Source: Mucilaginibacter galii
GTDB lineage: Bacteria; Bacteroidota; Bacteroidia; Sphingobacteriales; Sphingobacteriaceae
Assembly (NCBI RefSeq): GCF_014635825.1
Contig: NZ_BMDO01000001.1
Location: 186,001-250,000 of the forward strand
Reading direction: 5' to 3'
DNA: 64,000 nucleotides
Positions 18,401 through 27,226 of this stretch are shown piece by piece. The translations under genes and the position numbers were made by a program. The number at the start of each line of letters is the position of its first letter. Within the stretch, counting starts at the first letter, position 1. The notes under the pieces were generated by a model. It was not told where the DNA came from, did not search any database, and was given only the letters and a program-made list of their open reading frames with translations.

Positions 18401-21257
18401 CTTTTTGGCTGCGGTTATCCAAATAGTCGTGCCATAAGCTGTCCATCCCCTTGGCGGTTAATACATACTGTTTATAGTTAGTTGCGCCCTCGCCGCGGCT
18501 AAGGTTGGTGCTGAACGGGTATTTTGTTTTAATACTGGTTTGCTTTAACAAACCCGGCTCAAACAGGTACGTGTAGTTGGGCTCGGTTGCAAAGCTTAGC
18601 GGATTATTGCCATAGATATTGAATTGCGCTACGCCTCCCATGAGCGGACCGGCCAAAATTGACCGCGCGTTGTAATAGTTTCGCGGCACCGGGTTTAACA
18701 AAATGACGTTATTATCATTCTTTAGCTGCGCCATTTGCCACGTAAAATTATCGGCCACTTGTATCATGTACTTATTCAGCATACCGGCTTCATCATCCGC
18801 CAAAGTATCGGGCATGGGCAGCACATGAATGTTTTTATCGGTTGAGGTGTTACTATTGAAACTGATGATCAACTTCTTCCCTTTTTCCACCATCACAGTA
18901 TCGACCGATATACTTTCCTTTTGCGTACGAAAACGCAGGCTGTGCCTGCCCGGGTTAACTCTAAAACTGTATTGCTGTAACTGCTGTGCCTGGCTAAAAT
19001 ATACAGGGCGCTCATCAATATACAGTATATGCACCGGTGCTATATTGCCGCTATCTGTTACGAAAGGTGCAATTTGTGTTACTTGATCAGGAGCAGGCTC
19101 GGCTATTTGGTAAACGTTACGCGGATGGGTAAACCTGAAATAAGTAATACTATCGAGCCCTATTTCACGGCTCCAGCGGTCCCAATTCAGTTTAATGTTG
19201 CCATCGTTCAATTCGTCAACCGGCAGATTATCTTTGAAACGCATGTAAGACCGCGCTTTACCCATGTAAGGTACATTGGGCAGGTTATAGTTGGTAAATT
19301 TGCGTGTTACCGACCACGCCGTAACATCGGTGTTGGCAACAGGTTTACCTTTGGCATCTTTAACTTCAATTTGGGTGGTAACCTGCTGCCCGGGGTATAC
19401 TGATAAGGGTTGTTGCACATCAATATTTAATAGTTTATCCTGATATACAAGCGTATAATTTGAGGAACGCATCTTACCTGCCCATACGTAATTACATACA
19501 AAAGTTAGATTGTTACTGCCTGTATGTTTTCGCCGGTAATTAAGCGTATCGGCAAAGCCGGCATCCACTATATTTTTACCATCGTATAAGCTATACCAAA
19601 ATGGGATGCGGCGCGGGTTAGCCACCTGCACAAAGGCAGAATCGGCTGTGCGGTAGCCTGATAAGGTGATGTTGGCCTGCAAATCATTAAGCTCAATGGA
19701 ATTATACGCACTGTCTGTTTCGGCTGCATATTCATTTGCATAAGGGTTTATTTTTAACCGTGCAGGCAGCATCACTTTAACGTTCGATAAGGTATCATCG
19801 TCATCATTCGTAGCGCTGATCAGTGCCGAAATTTTCACTTCTTTACCCCACTCGTATGCTTTGGCTATGAGGCTGTCTTTTTCTATATCAAGTTTAATGT
19901 GGTACCGTTCGTAAGTATATTTAATATTTTGACCGGCCGATTGGCTTTCATTGTTGCTGTTTAAAAAGTTGGCGTTAATTTCATAGTTGATATCTGCTTT
20001 AGGAAATATAGAATCGGGTAAAAGCACTTTGGTCTCGCCCACGGGTTCCAGCGTTACCCTGTGCTGCCAAAGCGTATCGGGTACAAATACCTTCGCTAAT
20101 TTTGAGGATTGAAAATCGTTGGTAGTGAGCACGAGGTTTACGCGGCCATCAGGTACGGGCAAACTATTTTCATCAGTTGCTTTAAGGTAGATGGCCAGCA
20201 GGTTGCCTGGTCCGTGCTCCTTTTTATCGGTCCGCATAGCAAATTGGGTAGACTTAAGCTCGTACTCTTCATATTTGAAATTTACCCGTGCCAACTTGTT
20301 CTTGCGGTTAAACTCGCGGTTCTGCTCCTCGGTATGGTCATCAGCATTATAGTTGGCAGTTGACGGATTTTCGAGGGTTAGCACATAGTTATTATCAAGC
20401 CTCAGGTCAAGACTATCGGCCAGTACAAAATTACCTTCAAAGCCACCCGGACGATAGCTGTTCACATGGCCTATAATCTTACTGTCATCATCACTGTAAT
20501 AATTCCGGCTTAAACGTACCAGCAACTTTTGATCAGATACTGGTTCTTTAGACTTTTCCTGTAAAATAAACGCTTTAAACTTAACCGTATCGCGCGGTTT
20601 ATACTTTGGCTTATTGGTAAGCATAAAACTGTTATACAGATTAGGCTTACCCGGCTTGTAAGTATTGCGACGATCTTTTTTAAACCAACCTGCTATTTTC
20701 TGCCATAACCTCTGCAGGTAATTATGATGTACCTCATCCTTTTCTTCTCCCAACTTATAAAAATTGCTTACGCCTGCATACCTGGCAATTAACAAGGCAT
20801 GTTTACCGGGGTGAGGAAGATGATATACCTGAGCTTTAATGTCATAGCTAACGGGCTTATTGTTTACAGTTACCAGGGCGCCCGTTATGGTGTTACCTGT
20901 TTTGTCCGTCAGGGCAAATCGAAGATCAGTAGTGTTTGCCAGTACCCGCAGAAATGCCGAATGATTTTCAATAAGCTTATATACAAGCCGGTTCTTTTCG
21001 GCATAAACCTTATAGTAGTTGCCTGCCGGCAGTTTATTTTCCCAATACTTGCCGGTTTTAAAAGAATCTACAGGAAGCTTCAATTCTGTGTCCTTCGGGT
21101 CGGTATCGGGCTGCTGGTAGCGTTTCAGCAGGTCGGCATCTTTGATTTTATACAAGTAAGTGTAATAACTGCTTTGCCTGCTGTTAGTCAGCGGCTTTTG
21201 TGCACGGCATACTACGGTACAAAAAAAGGCAAGTACAATAAGGGAAAAGGCTTTCAT
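15480..21257 (-). CDS. Alpha-2-macroglobulin family protein with embedded SusC-type plug
   Basis: 1925 residues from the ATG at 21257, which gives a signal peptide (MKAFSLIVLAFFCTVVCRAQ); the frame is open to 21413. An MG2-type domain lies at about 200-330 (SFMLTNKPKYKPRDTVKFKA). At about 1100-1275 there is an inserted carboxypeptidase-regulatory-like domain (TGQVTDDTKESLIGVTVKVK) and a TonB-receptor plug (VVVGYG ... DPLYIVDGVPV ... VLKDAAATALYGARAANGVV). The macroglobulin core resumes at about 1295 (FPDDITNWRTF). A thioester-like motif CNEQ starts at Cys1499 (usual form CxEQ). Macroglobulins trap proteases in the periplasm. There is no beta-barrel, so the plug is not part of a transporter. 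Confidence 0.88.
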   Translation of the reverse strand: MKAFSLIVLAFFCTVVCRAQKPLTNSRQSSYYTYLYKIKDADLLKRYQQPDTDPKDTELKLPVDSFKTGKYWENKLPAGNYYKVYAEKNRLVYKLIENHSAFLRVLANTTDLRFALTDKTGNTITGALVTVNNKPVSYDIKAQVYHLPHPGKHALLIARYAGVSNFYKLGEEKDEVHHNYLQRLWQKIAGWFKKDRRNTYKPGKPNLYNSFMLTNKPKYKPRDTVKFKAFILQEKSKEPVSDQKLLVRLSRNYYSDDDSKIIGHVNSYRPGGFEGNFVLADSLDLRLDNNYVLTLENPSTANYNADDHTEEQNREFNRKNKLARVNFKYEEYELKSTQFAMRTDKKEHGPGNLLAIYLKATDENSLPVPDGRVNLVLTTNDFQSSKLAKVFVPDTLWQHRVTLEPVGETKVLLPDSIFPKADINYEINANFLNSNNESQSAGQNIKYTYERYHIKLDIEKDSLIAKAYEWGKEVKISALISATNDDDDTLSNVKVMLPARLKINPYANEYAAETDSAYNSIELNDLQANITLSGYRTADSAFVQVANPRRIPFWYSLYDGKNIVDAGFADTLNYRRKHTGSNNLTFVCNYVWAGKMRSSNYTLVYQDKLLNIDVQQPLSVYPGQQVTTQIEVKDAKGKPVANTDVTAWSVTRKFTNYNLPNVPYMGKARSYMRFKDNLPVDELNDGNIKLNWDRWSREIGLDSITYFRFTHPRNVYQIAEPAPDQVTQIAPFVTDSGNIAPVHILYIDERPVYFSQAQQLQQYSFRVNPGRHSLRFRTQKESISVDTVMVEKGKKLIISFNSNTSTDKNIHVLPMPDTLADDEAGMLNKYMIQVADNFTWQMAQLKNDNNVILLNPVPRNYYNARSILAGPLMGGVAQFNIYGNNPLSFATEPNYTYLFEPGLLKQTSIKTKYPFSTNLSRGEGATNYKQYVLTAKGMDSLWHDYLDNRSQKEQLFMNTDELARAEGRLNIKINPKKDEPLFIRNVIIYSYSNPDFIRVLRGTETNLGSLNAGKYRLFFLLKGDRYAVEENIDIKPYGDNYYAFTLRPKQADSVSKRISEIITSRPDASTANDRKINNDALKLKETFNEKYIAPKSFTYTMTGQVTDDTKESLIGVTVKVKGTPHGVTTDVKGNFTIKVPASGKLVFAYIGYETKETGIVPGQFVTVQMKASQAMLQEVVVVGYGTEMKRSLSGAVAGLSVTSYSTASIQIRGNGSINGKDPLYIVDGVPVNSIAGISPDMIGEMSVLKDAAATALYGARAANGVVIINTKKKGAKADGTDVAAQGQQTMRKNFADYAYWQPRLTTNAEGKASFTSMFPDDITNWRTFVIAINGNRQTGIAESQIKAFKSLSANFISPQFAVKGDELSAIGKVMNYNTEGVKLIRSFKYNGKEIKSDLLNITSSKIDTLKITAAGADSLTFEYSIKRDNGYFDGELRKIPLIEAGVIETKGNFAALDQDTTVNMKFDPALGPVTFKAEASLLPVLIEETERLRNYRYLCNEQLASKLKGLLMQERIKGYLKEEFKYKKNIEDLIKKLSDNAQTTGLWSWWKTGDEELWISLHAIEALTEAQRLGYYVNLDKPKLTSYLVYQLEGYNHTDKIQALQILKKLDAKVDYERYTAAMQKEMAARKFVSRYDRYRFLLLQQQVGLPVKIDTLMASHKTTMFGNLYWGDDSYRFFDNSIQLSLLAYQLFANEGKHPQVLSKIRGFLLEQRKNNEWRNTYESALILEALLPGLLQGGKQVKPAALTLTGGINQPVKQFPYTVSFNGTNLGISKTGTLPVYVTAYQQFFNHDPQKVSKDFTVDTRFEINNRAVTKLKGGEQVQLKAEVSVRADADFVMIEIPIPAGCSYQSKEQAWGGNEVHREYFKEKVSIFCRKLKQGKYTYTINLMPRYNGTYTINPAKAEMMYFPVFYGRESMKKVAVE

Positions 21258-21437
21258 GGTTGATACTTTTAGTGCAAGGATGCAGTTGCCTAAAAGATTC
21301 CATAAACTTTGCGAAAATTTTTGTGATTTGAAAGTACAGTTTGAGGAGGTTGCCGGAAAGCCCCGGTGATGAGGATAGCATAAGAGAAAGAAGCTGCCAG
21401 AAAACGCAGGCAAAGAGGTTAAACTTTCTGTAAACTA

Positions 21438-22193
21438 TTACACACCCCTTTTATCGCCCCAGATATAGATATGCAGGCGGTCGGAGTAGTTGTAGTTGTA
21501 TTGCTTGCATACTTCAACTATCCATTGTTGCTTTTGCCTCAGGCTGTCTATCGATGAACCTTGCGGCATAAGGTAAACTACTTTATTGCTGATGTGATAT
21601 TGATCGATGATGTCCTGCACTTCCTGCAGATCGCTTTCGGTATCTACCACAAACTTAAAGTTAGATTTGGGAGAGTTAGCAAAATAGCTGATGGCTTCGG
21701 GGCATATACGATCTTCATACGCTACGCCCGAGTTGGACAGTTTGATAGATACGTTATACTGGTGAGATAGCGCATCTAACTCCGACATCGGTACAAAGGT
21801 TCCGTTGGTTTCGTACTCAATATGAAAGTCGGGGTTACGCTCGTGCATCAGCGTCAGCATAGGGATAATGGATTTTTGCTGGATCAGGGGCTCGCCGCCA
21901 GTGATCACTATATTGTCGCAGTTGAAATCGCTGAGGGTATCCAAGATCTCCTCATCGGTTAACAGGGCTATCATTTCATCCTTATCAAACTTTTGATAAC
22001 CCGGCCTTACGCTGTTATTATGCACATAGTTGGTACCCACCCAATTCCAGGTGTAATCGGTATCGCACCATTTGCAATACAGGTTGCATAACGAGAGGCG
22101 GATAAAAACGGAGGGCTTACCCAGGTTTTTACCTTCGCCCTGTATAGAGTGAAATATTTCGGGCCTGTTATTGAGTTTAGCGAGTTTGATCAT
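21438..22193 (-). CDS. queE: 7-carboxy-7-deazaguanine synthase, radical SAM
   Basis: 251 residues. It starts with the QueE pattern FHSIQGEGKNLGKPSVFIRL, then the cluster motif CNLYCKWCDTDYTW (CxxxCxxC) that binds the 4Fe-4S cluster, and the SAM-binding GGEPL (ITGGEPLIQ). QueE converts carboxy-tetrahydropterin to 7-carboxy-7-deazaguanine in queuosine synthesis. No other queuosine gene lies in the window. The 180 bases downstream, up to the macroglobulin start, hold no gene. Confidence 0.93.
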   Translation of the reverse strand: MIKLAKLNNRPEIFHSIQGEGKNLGKPSVFIRLSLCNLYCKWCDTDYTWNWVGTNYVHNNSVRPGYQKFDKDEMIALLTDEEILDTLSDFNCDNIVITGGEPLIQQKSIIPMLTLMHERNPDFHIEYETNGTFVPMSELDALSHQYNVSIKLSNSGVAYEDRICPEAISYFANSPKSNFKFVVDTESDLQEVQDIIDQYHISNKVVYLMPQGSSIDSLRQKQQWIVEVCKQYNYNYSDRLHIYIWGDKRGV

Positions 22194-22315
22194 GAACGCA
22201 AAAGCGACACCATACTTGCCGCCATGTATTATTGAATTTGCAAAAATAACACAATCTGTATTGATATTCTCATTTGCGAACTTTTATTGACTTTGAGGTG
22301 AGTTAGACGGAAATC

Positions 22316-22347
22316 AAACCGCCCTCCGCTTTTGCGGAGGGCGGTTT
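22316..22347. terminator. Strong hairpin terminator between GH3 and queE
   Basis: Arms 22316-22329 and 22334-22347 form a perfect 14-bp G/C-rich stem with a TTTT loop, with short A/T runs outside. It sits downstream of the minus-strand GH3 gene and its operon. The 301-base gap 22194-22494 contains this hairpin, the repeat at 22371 and the queE upstream region. Confidence 0.75.
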
Positions 22348-22370
22348 TAGAAGCTGCTTATAAACACCCT

Positions 22371-22458
22371 GTCATTGCGAGGAGCGGCAGCGACGTGGCA
22401 ATCTCTGAGCGCTTAGTCACCTGTCGCTAGAGATTGCCACACTGGCGCTCGCAATGAC
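22371..22458. repeat. Dispersed palindromic repeat (GTCATTGCGAG type)
   Basis: Outer arms GTCATTGCGAGGAGCG and CGCTCGCAATGAC, and inner arms GTGGCAATCTCT and AGAGATTGCCAC, form a long imperfect palindrome. Repeats with this core are common between genes in Bacteroidota and other phyla. It lies at the end of the mannan operon. Confidence 0.85.
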
Positions 22459-22494
22459 ATTTGTATTTATCAACCTCTAATTGTTGACATGTTA

Positions 22495-24777
22495 TTATAA
22501 CTTACCCGTACTGGTATTTTTAAACGCCGCGTTGGTATAATTAAACGTCTTCACCTGGTCGCCTATCTGTATTTTAAACTCACCCGGTTCGGTTACCAGT
22601 TTGCTTTGGTCATTCACAAAGGCCAGATCAGACGCTTTGATGGTGAAGCTTACCAGCCTGCTTTCGCCCGGTTTAAGATTAATTTTTGAGAAGCCACGTA
22701 AGCGCTTGGTATCGGGTGTAATGCTGGCATAGCTGTCGCTGATGTAAAGCAGCACGGCTTCCTTACCTTCTCCCCCACCGGTATTTTTTACGTTAACGCT
22801 GATAGTGAGCGCCTGAGCATCGGTTAATGTTGGCTTGCTGATTTTAAGACCTCCGTAACTAAACGTAGTGTAGCTTAAACCATGTCCAAATTCGTATAAA
22901 GGGTTATAGCCATGCGTATCATCACTATTACCATTCTCGGTTGCTTTGCGGTAGTAATTTACCAACGCGTTGGCATAACGCGGGTAAGTAATAGGTAATT
23001 TTCCAGATGGATTGGCATCGCCAAATAATACATCGGCTAAGGCATCACCCCCTTCGTTGCCGCTCAGATAGGTCATTACGGTAGCTGAAGATAACTTGTC
23101 GGCATCGGTCACAATACGTGGGCGACCTTCGGCCAATACCAGTATAATAGGTTTGCCTGTTTTGGCCAAATCCTGCGCCAACTGCAGTTGGGCTTGTGGC
23201 AGATTCAGGTCATCAATATTACCGGGATTTTCGGTGTAAGACAGTTCGCCCAGGCAAAGCACGATGGCATCACAGTTTTTGGCGGCTTTGGCAGCATCGT
23301 CGGCATTTTGTAAGGCATCATAAGTCGATCCGGCTTCGTATACTACGTTATCCTTACCTATTTTCCGTTGAATAGCTTCTAAGATGGTGTTTTTGCCTGC
23401 GGCGTACTCATCATTTTTTTCGCCCTGCCAGGTATAGCTCCAGCCCCCGTTTAAAGAGCGCATGGTATTTGCCGTCGGGCCGGTGACCAGCACTTTCATT
23501 CCTTTTTTGAGCGGTAAGGTTTGGTTGTTATTCTTCAGCAAAGTGATGGCTTCGCGGGCGGCTTGCAGGCTGGCTTGTTTAAATTCATCAGAACCAAATT
23601 TAGGATAATCGGCCGTGTTGCCTACCGGGTGCTCAAACAGGTCCAGTTCATATTTCACGGTCAAAATGCGTTTTACCGACTCGTTAATGCGCGACATGGG
23701 CACGGCGCCTTCTTTAACCAATTGAATTAAATAGGTGTAAAACGTATAATCGTAAGGCACCATGCTCATATCAATACCGGCATTTACCGCTATTTGCACC
23801 GCTTCTTTTTGAGTGGCGGCGATATGGTGACGGTCATGCAGGTATTTAATATCCTGCCAGTCGGTTACTGCAATGCCGGTAAAGCCTAATTCTTTGCGCA
23901 GTACATCGGTAAGCAGGTATTTGCTGCTGTGCACCGGCACGCCATTGATCTCGGCCGAATTGATCATCACCGTACGGGCACCTGCCTTTACCGCATCGCG
24001 GAACGAGGGTAAAAAGTACTCGCGCATGTAGCGGTCGGGGATCCAGGCGGGGGTACGGTCTTTACCGCTCAGCGGGTAGCTGTAGCCTAAATAATGTTTC
24101 ATACAGGCAGCCACGCGGTATCTATCGCCCACGTTGGTGCCCTGGTAACCGTTGATCATGGCTGCACCCATGGTTTTAGCTACAAAAGGGTCTTCGCCAA
24201 AGGTTTCATAAATGCGTGGCCATAACGGCGATTTACCCAGATCTAACACCGGCGAAAAGTTCCACGGGATATAGCTGGCGCGGGTTTCGTAGGCCGTGAT
24301 CTCTCCTGTTTTGTAAGCCAGGTCGGGGTTAAAAGTGGCTGCTAAAGCAATTTCCTGTGGGAACAGGGTACCTCCTATGGTATAATTCATCCCGTGGATA
24401 GCATCGATTCCATAAATTACTGGAATCTTTAACCTGTCTTTTGCCGCCATGTTTTGAATGGTGCTGATGAAGGTATGCCATTCCTCGCGACTGTAAGGAC
24501 GGCCGCTGGTATTGAGGATAGAACCTACATGATATTTCAGGATAGCTTCACGGAGCTTGGCATCGCTGATGGTGTGCGGTTCGGTGGTTACCTTTTTATC
24601 ATCGGTGGTGATAACGGCATCCAGCGTAACCTGGGTCATTTGCCCTACTTTTTCTTCAAGCGTCATACCGGCCAGCAGCTTGTTCACTTTTGCATCAATG
24701 GCAGCCTTATTGGGTGCCTGCTGGGCAAGCGCATTTAACGAGATGCCGAGCACTAATGCGGTTATGCGTATTTTCAT
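22495..24777 (-). CDS. GH3 beta-glucosidase, BglX-like
   Basis: 760 residues with a signal peptide (MKIRITALVLGISLNALAQ). The N-terminal barrel carries the GH3 nucleophile Asp306 in GIAVTDWQD, with earlier marks GIDAIHGMNY and RIYETFGEDP. The second alpha/beta domain contains VLVTGPTANTM and CLGELSYTENPG, and a C-terminal FnIII-like domain follows (LKPGESRLVSFTIKASDL). The enzyme likely removes terminal beta-glucose (or a related sugar) from oligosaccharides in the periplasm. It is the last gene of the mannan operon and could trim the glucose units of glucomannan. Confidence 0.93.
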   Translation of the reverse strand: MKIRITALVLGISLNALAQQAPNKAAIDAKVNKLLAGMTLEEKVGQMTQVTLDAVITTDDKKVTTEPHTISDAKLREAILKYHVGSILNTSGRPYSREEWHTFISTIQNMAAKDRLKIPVIYGIDAIHGMNYTIGGTLFPQEIALAATFNPDLAYKTGEITAYETRASYIPWNFSPVLDLGKSPLWPRIYETFGEDPFVAKTMGAAMINGYQGTNVGDRYRVAACMKHYLGYSYPLSGKDRTPAWIPDRYMREYFLPSFRDAVKAGARTVMINSAEINGVPVHSSKYLLTDVLRKELGFTGIAVTDWQDIKYLHDRHHIAATQKEAVQIAVNAGIDMSMVPYDYTFYTYLIQLVKEGAVPMSRINESVKRILTVKYELDLFEHPVGNTADYPKFGSDEFKQASLQAAREAITLLKNNNQTLPLKKGMKVLVTGPTANTMRSLNGGWSYTWQGEKNDEYAAGKNTILEAIQRKIGKDNVVYEAGSTYDALQNADDAAKAAKNCDAIVLCLGELSYTENPGNIDDLNLPQAQLQLAQDLAKTGKPIILVLAEGRPRIVTDADKLSSATVMTYLSGNEGGDALADVLFGDANPSGKLPITYPRYANALVNYYRKATENGNSDDTHGYNPLYEFGHGLSYTTFSYGGLKISKPTLTDAQALTISVNVKNTGGGEGKEAVLLYISDSYASITPDTKRLRGFSKINLKPGESRLVSFTIKASDLAFVNDQSKLVTEPGEFKIQIGDQVKTFNYTNAAFKNTSTGKL

Positions 24778-24827
24778 ATCGGGGAGCGATCTTTATATTA
24801 ATCAGTTATAAATTCAATGATGATAAC

Positions 24828-25895
24828 CTACCAGCCTTTCAATTGCTTAAGGTAGGCCGTCAGTTCTTTGGCTATCATGCCGTGTTCTTCTACACTGGGG
24901 TGATAATCGCAGCCACCGGTGTATTGCTTTTTGAAAAAGTAGTGGCTTATTTGTTCGTCGCCCTGTGCATGCAGGTTAGTTTCTACGCTGTTAATGTAGT
25001 TTTTGAGTACTGCCGTCAACTTTTCATCGCCCATAGGACTGGTAAGCATTACAATACTGGCCTTAGGATAATGCCCGCGTATGGTTTTAACAAAGTCAAC
25101 ATAAGCGGTGCAAAACTTGGTAGAATCCTGTATGCCATCATTCTGGCCAAGGCATACGGTTACCACATCGGGGGTGTATTTGCTGAAATTCCATTTAAGT
25201 GAATCTTGCAAAAAATTGAGGCGCTCGTAAATATCGGGCATGGCAAACTTAATGTCGCAGCAACTGTGAATCAACCCGATACCCGAATAAGAAGATAAGT
25301 GCCATTGCGCATTTAACAAACGGGCCGTGCGCGGACCATAAGCTAAATAAGCATTATGCTGATCTTGCCAAACGCCTTTACCGCAAGGCACTGCCGACTG
25401 ATCTGCGCTGGCACCGCAGGTAATAGAGTTACCTATAAATTCAATTTTATGCTTGGTTTTTTCTACCCAGGGCAACAGCCTGCCGCAGGTTAGGCCCACA
25501 AATTCGAGGTAGCCAATGCTGGTTTCGGTATTTTTGCAAATGGTAACGGTGTGTATGCCGTTAGGTAAGTTTTTAGCCAGTTGTATACGGTTGGTTTTAC
25601 CGGTGGTTTGCAAGCGCACAGGTGCGCGGTTATCAATAGCTACCTCAATGTAATTATGATTTTTGCCCCAAAGCACCTCGTCATTCAAATCGACAGATAA
25701 AGACGTGCCGCTGAAACGGGCTTGCACGTACACACCGGGCGCCCAAAAGCGGGGCTTGGTTTTCACCTTGAAATCTATGCGTCCTACGTAGTTAAAATAC
25801 GGGTTATCGGCCTTATAGAATTTCAGGGGCGCGGCCATCAGCTTTGCCGAAAAAAGCAGAGCCATGATACATAAACTATAGATAAACTTCATCAT
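24828..25895 (-). CDS. CE2-type SGNH esterase (acetyl mannan/xylan esterase)
   Basis: 355 residues from the ATG at 25895, just 5 bases after the GH26 stop; the preceding TTG at 25898 is also possible. A signal peptide (KFIYSLCIMALLFSAKLMAA) is followed by a beta-sandwich domain (about 25-140) and an SGNH domain. The nucleophile Ser is in FIGNSITCGASAD, a GQND block III follows, and HP/H pairs lie near the end (GCDYHPSVEEHG). This two-domain layout is that of carbohydrate esterase family 2. In this setting it should remove acetyl groups from acetylated glucomannan. Confidence 0.85.
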   Translation of the reverse strand: MMKFIYSLCIMALLFSAKLMAAPLKFYKADNPYFNYVGRIDFKVKTKPRFWAPGVYVQARFSGTSLSVDLNDEVLWGKNHNYIEVAIDNRAPVRLQTTGKTNRIQLAKNLPNGIHTVTICKNTETSIGYLEFVGLTCGRLLPWVEKTKHKIEFIGNSITCGASADQSAVPCGKGVWQDQHNAYLAYGPRTARLLNAQWHLSSYSGIGLIHSCCDIKFAMPDIYERLNFLQDSLKWNFSKYTPDVVTVCLGQNDGIQDSTKFCTAYVDFVKTIRGHYPKASIVMLTSPMGDEKLTAVLKNYINSVETNLHAQGDEQISHYFFKKQYTGGCDYHPSVEEHGMIAKELTAYLKQLKGW

Positions 25896-25900
25896 CAAAA

Positions 25901-27034
25901 CTATTTTGTGCCTTGTATTATATACTTACCATACACCGCCAACGGCGTTAAACGGTTTTGGAAGATATTGCCCTGGCTGTTAAAAAACTTTATAAAATCC
26001 TGCTCGCTTACCTGCCCGGGGTAAGGTGTGTAATAATGGTCGGTGCGGCCGTTGCGCCAGGCTAACACGTACGAGGTACGGTTGTTCTTTTGCAGTTCGG
26101 GTTGTAAAACGGTGGTCCACCAGTTGGCCATGGGTATTTGCTCGTAGCCAGTTTCGGCCAGGCAGCTTAGTTTGTGATGCTCATCGGCAATTTGCTGTTG
26201 TAGGGCCAAACGCCTGCCTAACTTTTGCTGATAGTCGGGCACACTTTTGGTGCAATAATTATCAAAGCCTAAAAAATCGGTATAAGCATCGCCGGGGTAA
26301 CGCAGCAAGAAGTCTTCTTTAGTATCAAAGTCGGCTACCGAGTATACAATGAGCAGGTTATGCAGATCTTTCTCGTTGCGCAGATAATCGATGGTGAAAC
26401 GCCACAACGTTTTAAACTCTTCGGGCGTGCAGGCATTGCGGCACCACCAAAACCAGTTGCCTGTTAGTTCATGAAATGGGCGGAACAACAAGGGAATAGC
26501 CTCCCCCTCGCTCCCCTTTAAGGTACGGATATATTTAGCAACGCGGTCAAGATAGGTAACGTAAGTTTGATGTGCGCTGCCGCCAGGCAAAATTTCTTTT
26601 GCCGAGTTATGAGTGGTATCCCATGCGGTTTTACCATTGAAAGGATTATCCATATGCCAGCAAAAAGTGTTGATACCCCCACGGTTATACGCTTGTTTAA
26701 TGAGTTTGCGTTGCAATTTAAAAGGAATGCCGTTAATGTCGTTCGCACTGCCGTGTTCCATTCGGGCCAGGTCCCAGCCGTAAATGGCCGGGTAAGAACC
26801 TGTCACGCTTTTTACATCAGAACGGTCTTTATCAAACTTCCACCCTACGCCATAAGCCGTGGCATCATGGTGCCCAAATAGTGCTCCGGCTCCCTGTAAA
26901 CGCTGCATGCTGCTGAACAGAAAATGGGTTTCGACAGTGGCTTTACGATCGCAGGGCGGATAGAGCTGTTGTGCCTGTGCGCCTTGACAAAGGGCGGCGA
27001 GTGCTATGGTAAGCTTAGTAAGTATACTTTTCAT
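25901..27034 (-). CDS. GH26 beta-mannanase
   Basis: 377 residues with a signal peptide (MKSILTKLTIALAALCQGAQA). The GH26 catalytic pair can be placed: acid/base Glu189 in RPFHELTGNWFWW and nucleophile Glu294 in LAETGYE, 105 residues apart as usual for the family. Other marks are LFGHHDATAYGVGW and GWDLARMEHG. It cuts beta-1,4-mannan backbones, giving mannobiose or longer products depending on subsite layout. No binding module is attached. It is flanked by the CE2 esterase and the GH27 enzyme in the same direction. Confidence 0.94.
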   Translation of the reverse strand: MKSILTKLTIALAALCQGAQAQQLYPPCDRKATVETHFLFSSMQRLQGAGALFGHHDATAYGVGWKFDKDRSDVKSVTGSYPAIYGWDLARMEHGSANDINGIPFKLQRKLIKQAYNRGGINTFCWHMDNPFNGKTAWDTTHNSAKEILPGGSAHQTYVTYLDRVAKYIRTLKGSEGEAIPLLFRPFHELTGNWFWWCRNACTPEEFKTLWRFTIDYLRNEKDLHNLLIVYSVADFDTKEDFLLRYPGDAYTDFLGFDNYCTKSVPDYQQKLGRRLALQQQIADEHHKLSCLAETGYEQIPMANWWTTVLQPELQKNNRTSYVLAWRNGRTDHYYTPYPGQVSEQDFIKFFNSQGNIFQNRLTPLAVYGKYIIQGTK

Positions 27035-27084
27035 TTTGTATTCTATATTGGCTTTGCGTTCTAATGAATTATGCTAACCATACT

Positions 27085-27179
27085 TGTCATTTCGAGTGAT
27101 AACGAGAAATCATGTTTAATGCAGCCGGCAGCAAGCCAGTCTATGCGAACAGGATCTCTCACTATCGTTCGAGATGACA
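27085..27179. repeat. Dispersed palindromic repeat (TGTCATTTCGAG type)
   Basis: The arms TGTCATTTCGAG and TTCGAGATGACA, with inner GAGAAATC and GATCTCTC, form an imperfect long palindrome. It lies within the mannan operon between the GH27 stop and the GH26 start and may shape the mRNA there. It differs in sequence from the other two repeat families in the window. Confidence 0.8.
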
Positions 27180-27226
27180 GTTTTTTATTTTAGTCGTGTT
27201 TTGGCGCTCCATTAAACCGTTCATAT

